Source: JAKFWI01 sp031399165 (GTDB lineage Bacteria; Pseudomonadota; Alphaproteobacteria; Caulobacterales; Aquidulcibacteraceae). From it: a DNA stretch of 64,000 bases. The notes below the pieces were generated by a model. It worked only from the letters and a program-made list of their open reading frames with translations, searched no databases and had not been told where the DNA came from. Positions 58,456-64,000 of this stretch are shown one piece after another (positions within the stretch are counted from its first letter, which is position 1; every line of letters starts with the position of its first letter). The stretch spans positions 1 through 64,000 of the forward strand of contig JANNOO010000046.1 of assembly GCA_031399165.1 (NCBI GenBank), read 5' to 3'. The translations under genes and the position numbers were made by a program.

Positions 58456-59241
58456 TTATACTCCAAACACTCTCTTCAAAATCGCGCTACTGCGCTTGAT
58501 CGGATCCTTGCGGATCGCGGCTTCTTCCTGGCCAACGTAGTAGAAAGCACCGTCTAGCGCCTTCGTAACGGCGAAGTCGATCACTTGGCCCTTCACGTTC
58601 GCGCCAAGGTTGGCGCCGCCAAGGCTCATCCCGCCTAAATTGAGGCTGGAGGAGGCGCGATCGAGCGCGGTGAAGGCGCCGGTAGTCTGCAAAGCGCCTT
58701 CCATCTTGGGGCGCAGCAATTTGGTGAGGTCCGGCGCGGTCCTGCCACGCAGATAATCGGTGGCGGCGGTTTCGTTGCCGCGCAGAATTGAAAGCGCGTC
58801 GGTGAGCGTGATGCCGCTGATGGCGTTGACGAACAAGGTCTTGGCGGCGGGCATGGATTGCTCGGCCGCGCGGTTCATCCTGAGTTCGACATCGTCCAGC
58901 GGGCCGGAAAGTCCTAGCGGCTTCAGCGATTTCTGCGCCTTGCCGAGCGTGCCGGGCAAGGGAATGCGAATCTTGCCGTCACCGAAGAAGCCGTCGAGTT
59001 TGCCCAGCCGGCCGGTGGCGGCGATTGCGCCGAGGCGGAGCGCTTCCTTAAGGCCCGATGCAGCGTCGCTTTGCGTAAGCCCCGCCCCAAGGACGGCGCC
59101 AACACCCGTCGCGGAGCTACCGCCCGCCTTGGCGCCTGACCCCCTGATGGCGCCGATGAAGTCCTCGAGAGATTGCGCCTGCGCGAGGCTGGCCGCGCCC
59201 CAGAGACCGGCGCCAAGAACAAGCGTCCGCCGATCGAGCAT
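58456..59241 (-). CDS. DUF4197 secreted protein
   Basis: 261 aa from MLDRRTLVLGAGLWGAASLA (signal peptide, ends AQAQ). DUF4197 pattern: ASGLKEALRLGAIAATGRLG, KIRIPLPGTLGKAQKSLKPL, MNRAAEQSMPAAKTLFVNAI, ALDGAFYYVGQEEAAIRKDP. Members are periplasmic and of unknown function, mainly alpha-helical. Confidence 0.9.
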   Translation of the reverse strand: MLDRRTLVLGAGLWGAASLAQAQSLEDFIGAIRGSGAKAGGSSATGVGAVLGAGLTQSDAASGLKEALRLGAIAATGRLGKLDGFFGDGKIRIPLPGTLGKAQKSLKPLGLSGPLDDVELRMNRAAEQSMPAAKTLFVNAISGITLTDALSILRGNETAATDYLRGRTAPDLTKLLRPKMEGALQTTGAFTALDRASSSLNLGGMSLGGANLGANVKGQVIDFAVTKALDGAFYYVGQEEAAIRKDPIKRSSAILKRVFGV

Positions 59242-59365
59242 GTCTGCCTCCCCGCTATCGATGGCGTCACAATTCCGCCGTCCAAGACACATTACCAGTT
59301 AGAAACGGGCGCGCACCTGTTTCGACGTGCTAAACTGTCCGCGGTTGTTCGTGTGGGGACTCCTG

Positions 59366-59734
59366 ATGAGCTTTGATCTTTCAAAAGTAGTTGCGGAACT
59401 GGGCGACGACATGATCGCCAAGTGTGGCGAGCCAGTTGGGCTTACCAAGGAACAGTCGGTGCGCGTAGCCCATGCGCTGGCGGCGCGTTTCAATCTGGGC
59501 GGCGAAGAGATGATCAAGAAGGCAGCCGAAGATACCGGGATCGACGAGGAAGCCGTGAGCGCGGTCAGCAAGAAGCTCGTTGAAGCCGGCAAGGAAAAGG
59601 TGATGGAAGAAAGCGGCGCCGCCGCCGCCATCGAAAAGGCCAAAGCCGACGCCGCCGCCGCCGCGCAAGCCGCGGCTGGCAATATGGCCAAGCAGGCCGG
59701 CGGCATGTTCGGCAAGCTCTTCGGAAAAGCCTGA
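59366..59734 (+). CDS. Small helical protein, function unknown
   Basis: 122 aa, from MSFDLSKVVAELGDDMIAKC. Predicted all-helical: VGLTKEQSVRVAHALAARFN, EEMIKKAAEDTGIDEEAVSA and an alanine-rich C-terminal half (IEKAKADAAAAAQAAAGNMA) ending GGMFGKLFGK. No signal peptide. No family recognised. Followed by a strong terminator. Divergent from DUF4197. Confidence 0.72.
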   Translation: MSFDLSKVVAELGDDMIAKCGEPVGLTKEQSVRVAHALAARFNLGGEEMIKKAAEDTGIDEEAVSAVSKKLVEAGKEKVMEESGAAAAIEKAKADAAAAAQAAAGNMAKQAGGMFGKLFGKA

Positions 59735-59783
59735 CCTAAAGTAGCGCCGCCGCCGCGTTCGAGCGAAGCGCCACAAGCAATAA

Positions 59784-59813
59784 AAAGCCCCGCCTGGCCT
59801 CAGGCGGGGCTTT
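59784..59813. terminator. Bidirectional terminator
   Basis: AAAGCCCCGCCTG (59784-59796), loop GCCT, CAGGCGGGGCTTT (59801-59813), then CTTTG. A perfect 13-bp stem with A on one side and T on the other, between two convergent genes. Confidence 0.9.
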
Positions 59814-59830
59814 CTTTGAGATGGCGCCTT

Positions 59831-60016
59831 TTAGCGCTTATCCCGATTTTCTTTCAGCGCATCTTTTGCGCCGCCGACGGTGTTCTGCACTTTTCCGGCT
59901 ATTTGATCTGCGCGGCCTTCTGCTTTCAGCTTCTCATCGCCAAGCACTTTGCCAGCCGCTTCCTTCGCTTTGCCGCCAATGTTCTTTGCGGCCCCTTCAG
60001 CGCGATCACGATCCAT
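59831..60016 (-). CDS. CsbD-family stress protein
   Basis: 61 aa. Pattern DRAEGAAKNIGGKAKEAAGK, EGRADQIAGKVQNTVGGAKD, ending LKENRDK, is CsbD. These hydrophilic helical proteins are produced under general stress; the activity is unknown. Ends at the terminator at 59784-59813. Confidence 0.93.
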   Translation of the reverse strand: MDRDRAEGAAKNIGGKAKEAAGKVLGDEKLKAEGRADQIAGKVQNTVGGAKDALKENRDKR

Positions 60017-60091
60017 AAGCTAACTCCTTCAGCGCCGCTTTCGCGGGTGTTTGAAAGCTACGTCTGGCGCTAAAAACGGTTCCTGCGGCAA

Positions 60092-60715
60092 TCAGGCGAA
60101 CCAACCGGCCTGTTCGAACGAAAGGCGCGGGTTGCGTGGATACAAACGCTCATTTGAGCCATAACCCAGCGAGCAGATGAAGTTTGATTTAATTTGGGCG
60201 TCTGCGAAAAACGCTTTGTCCACACTATCATTATCGAAGCCTGACATTGGCCCGCAATCGAGCCCCAATGCGCGCGCGGCGATGATGAGATAGGCGCCTT
60301 GCAAAGAGCCGTTGCGGAACGCCGTCACTTGCTTTTCCGCATCCCCCTTATTGCGGAAAGTCTCGCGCAGCATTTCGCCTCGAGACGGAAACAGGATTGG
60401 CATCTGCTCGCCGAAATCGAGATCGTAGCCAATGATCACCGTTACCGGCGCCTCAAGGATCTTCGCCTTGTTGCCGTCAGCCGCAAGCGCAGAGAGCTTC
60501 GCCTTGCCTTCGGCGCTTCGCACCCAGACAAAACGGGCGGGGCAGGTGTTTGACGCGGTAGGCCCGAATTTGAACACGTCATAGAGTTGTCGCAGCAGCG
60601 CTTCGGGCACTTCGCGGTCAGTCCAGCCCTGGCGCGTGCGGGCAAGGCGAAATGTCTGGCCGAGCGCAAGTTCATCCAGCGGCTCGTGAAAAAACGTGGG
60701 AATGGGTTCGGACAA
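60092..60715 (-). CDS. Malonic semialdehyde reductase RutE-like nitroreductase
   Basis: About 207 aa from a TTG with GGAGG eight bases upstream (an ATG 42 bases earlier is less likely). FMN nitroreductase fold of the RutE/HadB type: YDVFKFGPTASNTCPARFVW, EAPVTVIIGYDLDFGEQMPI, TAFRNGSLQGAYLIIAARAL, GLDCGPMSGFDNDSVDKAFF, and RLYPRNPRLSFEQ. May reduce 3-oxopropanoate or related compounds; no rut operon nearby. Confidence 0.9.
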   Translation of the reverse strand: MSEPIPTFFHEPLDELALGQTFRLARTRQGWTDREVPEALLRQLYDVFKFGPTASNTCPARFVWVRSAEGKAKLSALAADGNKAKILEAPVTVIIGYDLDFGEQMPILFPSRGEMLRETFRNKGDAEKQVTAFRNGSLQGAYLIIAARALGLDCGPMSGFDNDSVDKAFFADAQIKSNFICSLGYGSNERLYPRNPRLSFEQAGWFA

Positions 60716-60818
60716 AGGGCCAGCCTCCAGCAGCTCACCTGCACATAAGGATGGCACATGAGGATGGCCTACGCGCCTGGGTCAAGACGCGGCGCGCGCG
60801 TAATGTTAGCCAGATGTG

Positions 60819-61271
60819 ATGAGCGACGAACTGCCTGCCGCCGGCCTTTCCGGCCGCGTCCACCATCTGCCGGTGCGCATTTATTATGAGGACACTGATT
60901 TCACCGGCCTCGTTTACCACGCCAATTATTTGCGCTTTTTCGAACGCGGCCGGTCCGATTTCCTGCGGGCGGCTGGCATTCGCCATGCCGAACTGGCCGA
61001 GGCCGATACAGCGTTCACGGTTCTGCGCATCGACGTGAAATTCCTGAAGGCTGCGAGGATCGACGATATCCTGACCGTGCTGACCAGCTTTGACGCGGTA
61101 AGGGGCGCCCGGATGCTGATTGGCCAGAAATTGGCGCGCGGGGACGACCTTATCGCTATTGCCGCGGTAGAGGTGTGTTGCATATCGATGACAGGGCGGG
61201 CCAAGCGGGCGCCTGCTTTGCTTGTGGATAAGCTGAAACCTTATCTTGAACCGGCGCAATCCATGTTTTGA
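60819..61271 (+). CDS. ybgC: YbgC-type acyl-CoA thioesterase
   Basis: 150 aa from ATG 60819 (a GTG just before is in frame). HHLPVRIYYEDTDFTGLVYH carries the hot-dog catalytic Asp; ANYLRFFERGRSDFLR follows. YbgC is the first gene of the tol-pal cluster and hydrolyses acyl-CoA, or works on phospholipid enzymes. It lies about 8 kb from ruvB, the usual neighbour. Confidence 0.93.
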   Translation: MSDELPAAGLSGRVHHLPVRIYYEDTDFTGLVYHANYLRFFERGRSDFLRAAGIRHAELAEADTAFTVLRIDVKFLKAARIDDILTVLTSFDAVRGARMLIGQKLARGDDLIAIAAVEVCCISMTGRAKRAPALLVDKLKPYLEPAQSMF

Positions 61272-61378
61272 ACAAATTCCGGGGCCTAAACCGGGGTGCA
61301 ACAAGGTCGCTTCCCGGCCGGCAGAACGCTATCGGATTTCGAAGGCGGCCCGATATGGGCCGGGTCCTGGGAGAACGC

Positions 61379-62070
<692 letters not shown>

Positions 62071-62074
<4 letters not shown>

Positions 62075-62556
62075 TGGGCGCGGGCGCCATGGCGCGGAGC
62101 GGCGGGCGGCGCGGACGGCGTGCGCGCAAACGCCTTAACGGCGAGATTAACGTCACGCCGTTCGTGGACGTGATGCTCGTACTGCTGATCGTGTTCATGG
62201 TCACGGCGCCGATGCTGACGTCAGGCGTGCCGGTTGAATTGCCAAAGACCGAAGCCAAGGCGCTGCCGGCTGACAAAACGCCGCTGACGATCACCGTCGA
62301 TGCGGCGGGACAAGTGTTCATCCAAGAAACGCCGATCGAACTGGACGCGCTGCTACCGCGCCTCGAAGCGGTGGCGAGTGCCGGTTACGAACAGCGCATC
62401 TTCATCCGCGCCGATAACAAATCCGAATACGGCAAGGTCGCCGAGGTGATGGCGCGCATCAATGCGGCCGGATACAAAAACCTCGGCCTCGTCACCGATC
62501 CGCTGCGCACGCCGGTAGAGCCCGGCGCGCCCCAAACCCCGCAGAGCGGGGGTTAG
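62071..62556 (+). CDS. tolR: Tol-Pal system protein TolR
   Basis: 161 aa. NGEINVTPFVDVMLVLLIVF carries the membrane helix with the proton-path Asp; a periplasmic domain follows (PLTITVDAAGQVFIQETPIE, ADNKSEYGKVAEVMARINAA). GTG/ATG start overlaps the tolQ stop. The Pro-rich tail ends before tolA by eight bases. Confidence 0.95.
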
Positions 62557-62564
62557 GAGGCGCC

Positions 62565-63305
62565 ATGCCCCTCGGCTGGCTCCTTTCGGTCCTCGCACAC
62601 ATCGCGGCGGTCTGCGCCGGGCTTATCGTGTGGCCGCAGGCGCGGGCGGCTCTGGATGCCGGCGGCGCGATCGTGCCGGTTGAGGTGGTGAGTTTTTCCG
62701 ACATCTCCAATGTTTCGCCGATAGCGCCAAAAGATGCGGCGCCCGCCGAGACGATTGTCGAGGAGGGCGCGCCAAAGGAAGCGGCCGCGCCGCCGGAGCC
62801 CGAGCCCGCGGAAGCAATCGCCGACAAAACCAAGCCAGTTCCCAAGAAGCAGCCTGACAAGCCGAAAACCCTCGATTTCGCCAGCTTGCAGCAATTGATC
62901 GACAGGTCGCGGCCGAAGGCGGGCTCAGGGCAAACCACTACCGCGCCAAATGCGCCGACAGGCGATAAACCGCGCCAGGGGTTTGGCTTGCAGAATGGGC
63001 TCACCGCATCAATTGCGGATTATCTCGCCAGCGTGTTTGAGCGCTGCTGGCGCAGCCCGGCGGACATGCCCAATCCGGAGCGTTTGATCGTCACCGTACG
63101 CGTAACGCTTAACAAGGATGGAACGCTGGCCGCCGATCCGCGTGCTATCAGCGCGGTGATGCCCGGCGATGCGCCAATGCGCGTGGCGGCGGACAACGCC
63201 TTGCGGGCCGTGCGCACCTGCGGGCCCTACAGGCTGCCGGCTGATTCCTATGCCGAATGGCGCGAGATGGACCTGCGCTTCGGCGTCAAAGGCTTGATCC
63301 AGTGA
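62565..63305 (+). CDS. tolA: TolA-like energy transducer
   Basis: 246 aa. Short N-terminal membrane helix (WLLSVLAHIAAVCAGLIVWP), a Pro/Ala/Glu/Lys-rich periplasmic stalk (residues ~55-135) and a TolA/TonB-like C-terminal domain (ASIADYLASVFERCWRSPAD, ADNALRAVRTCGPYRLPADS). It spans the periplasm between TolQR and Pal/TolB. Shorter stalk than in enterobacteria, usual in alphaproteobacteria. AGGAGG ribosome site. Confidence 0.9.
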   Translation: MPLGWLLSVLAHIAAVCAGLIVWPQARAALDAGGAIVPVEVVSFSDISNVSPIAPKDAAPAETIVEEGAPKEAAAPPEPEPAEAIADKTKPVPKKQPDKPKTLDFASLQQLIDRSRPKAGSGQTTTAPNAPTGDKPRQGFGLQNGLTASIADYLASVFERCWRSPADMPNPERLIVTVRVTLNKDGTLAADPRAISAVMPGDAPMRVAADNALRAVRTCGPYRLPADSYAEWREMDLRFGVKGLIQ

Positions 63306-63359
63306 GCTATCGCGCCCAAACGGGTCAAGATAGGGCCGGACAACGAGAGAGAGAATAAA

Positions 63360-64000
63360 ATGCTTCGTCTGCTCGCCGCTGCTTTCGCTTTGTGTCTCGG
63401 GTTGAGTCTCTCGCCGGCTCACGCCGCGTTGCAGGTGGATATCACGCGCGGCAATCTCGATCCGATGCCGATCGCGACTGCCGATTTCACCGGTCCCAAC
63501 GATCAGCCGATTCAGGTGGGCGCGGATATCGCGCGCGTCGTGCGGGCCGATCTCGATCGCTCGGGCCTGTTCAAATCCATTGCGCCTGCAGCGTTCATCG
63601 AGCGTAACCCCAACGTCACTGCCCAGCCGCGCTTTCCGGACTGGAAGATCATCAACGCGCAGGCCCTCGTTGTCGGCCGCACGCAGGTTCTGGCTGACGG
63701 GCGCCTGCAAGTTGAGTTCCGCCTGTGGGACGTGGCGGCTGAGGCTTACGTGATGGGCCGCGAATACCGCACGACGCCGGATAATTGGCGCCGGCTCGCG
63801 CACAAAGTGGCTGACGCCATCTACGAACAGCTCACCGGCGAGAAGGGCTATTTCGATACGCGCATCGTCTTCGTTTCGGAAAGCGGACCGAAGGCGCGGC
63901 GCGTGAAGCGTCTCGCGGTGATGGATCAGGATGGCGCCAATCCGACGTTCCTGACGTCCGGTGATTATCAGGTGCTGACGCCGCGCTTCTCGCCGACAAC
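63360..64000 (+). CDS. tolB: Tol-Pal system protein TolB, 3' truncated by window end
   Basis: At least 213 codons. Signal peptide LRLLAAAFALCLGLSLSPAH ending AHA; N-terminal domain with QVDITRGNLDPMPIATADF and DIARVVRADLDRSGLFKSI; EFRLWDVAAEAYVMGREY and DAIYEQLTGEKGYFDTRIVF; the first beta-propeller blade (VMDQDGANPTFLTSGDYQVL, TPRFSPT) begins before the end. Binds Pal and TolA in the periplasm. ATG after GAGAGAGAATAAA. Confidence 0.95.
   Translation, partial: MLRLLAAAFALCLGLSLSPAHAALQVDITRGNLDPMPIATADFTGPNDQPIQVGADIARVVRADLDRSGLFKSIAPAAFIERNPNVTAQPRFPDWKIINAQALVVGRTQVLADGRLQVEFRLWDVAAEAYVMGREYRTTPDNWRRLAHKVADAIYEQLTGEKGYFDTRIVFVSESGPKARRVKRLAVMDQDGANPTFLTSGDYQVLTPRFSPT

Overview
The window looks like a high-GC chromosomal segment of a free-living alphaproteobacterium, most likely in or near Caulobacterales/Hyphomonadales. 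The evidence is the set of lineage-typical genes (RcdA/DUF1465, TrcR/DUF1013, GapR/DUF2312, DUF1192, two DUF465 proteins, a COQ9 gene divergent from rpsU, UrcA), two large TonB-dependent receptors, and dispersed palindromes of the CTTCTCCC...GGGAGAAG type. The genus assignment is inference. No tRNA, rRNA, CRISPR array, prophage or intact insertion sequence was recognised. Coding density is high and most large antisense ORFs are GC-driven shadows.

Layout. 1-300: homopolymer-rich low-quality sequence, probably a contig end. 301-5673: translation genes on the minus strand (pheS, rplT, rpmI, infC), split by a plus-strand TonB-dependent receptor and a frameshifted glycine-zipper gene; infC appears to use an ATA start. 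5776-9435: two glycosyltransferases, an alpha/beta hydrolase and a TPR protein. 9500-10600: rpsU, with no well-placed canonical start, divergent from a COQ9-family gene. 10827-15819: cold-shock protein, purEK, a minimal diguanylate cyclase, two DUF465 proteins, ubiX and trcR. 16139-29444: CHAP protein, quinone oxidoreductase, rcdA, rpmE, an ABC1 kinase, a sigma-54 response regulator, gapR, rpmJ, an MltB-type transglycosylase and a solitary motA. 29520-35335: mnmC, an MFS transporter, an inositol-phosphatase family enzyme, thiE and small proteins.

35401-39948 is a glycolysis block on the minus strand (gap, pgk, fba) with small membrane proteins between the enzymes. 40099-41841 holds a small coiled-coil protein, a probable 6S RNA, 5-formyl-THF cyclo-ligase and yebC. 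A radical SAM enzyme with its SPASM-like cysteines placed before the radical SAM motif (41838-43391) lies divergent from an ABC-F ATPase. A TonB-dependent receptor and a beta-propeller phytase form a divergent pair, which suggests a phytate or organophosphate scavenging locus.

49261-52737 carries ruvC-ruvA, a Nudix hydrolase, ppa and ruvB; RuvB has Val in place of the Walker B Glu. About 8 kb of accessory genes (orphan RHH antitoxin, HEPN/AbiU2-like protein, palindromic element, RHH antitoxin with frameshifted ParE toxin, APC permease, exported methyltransferase, rhodanese, lectin-like protein and others) separates ruvB from ybgC-tolQRAB, a junction that is commonly contiguous in alphaproteobacteria. 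The window ends inside tolB.

The strongest points for follow-up are the ATA start of infC, the missing start of rpsU, the RuvB substitution, the unannotated 6S RNA, the permuted SPASM/radical SAM protein, and the ruvB-ybgC accessory island. I did not find a clearly new multi-gene system that I can defend; the radical SAM gene and the island are the best candidates.
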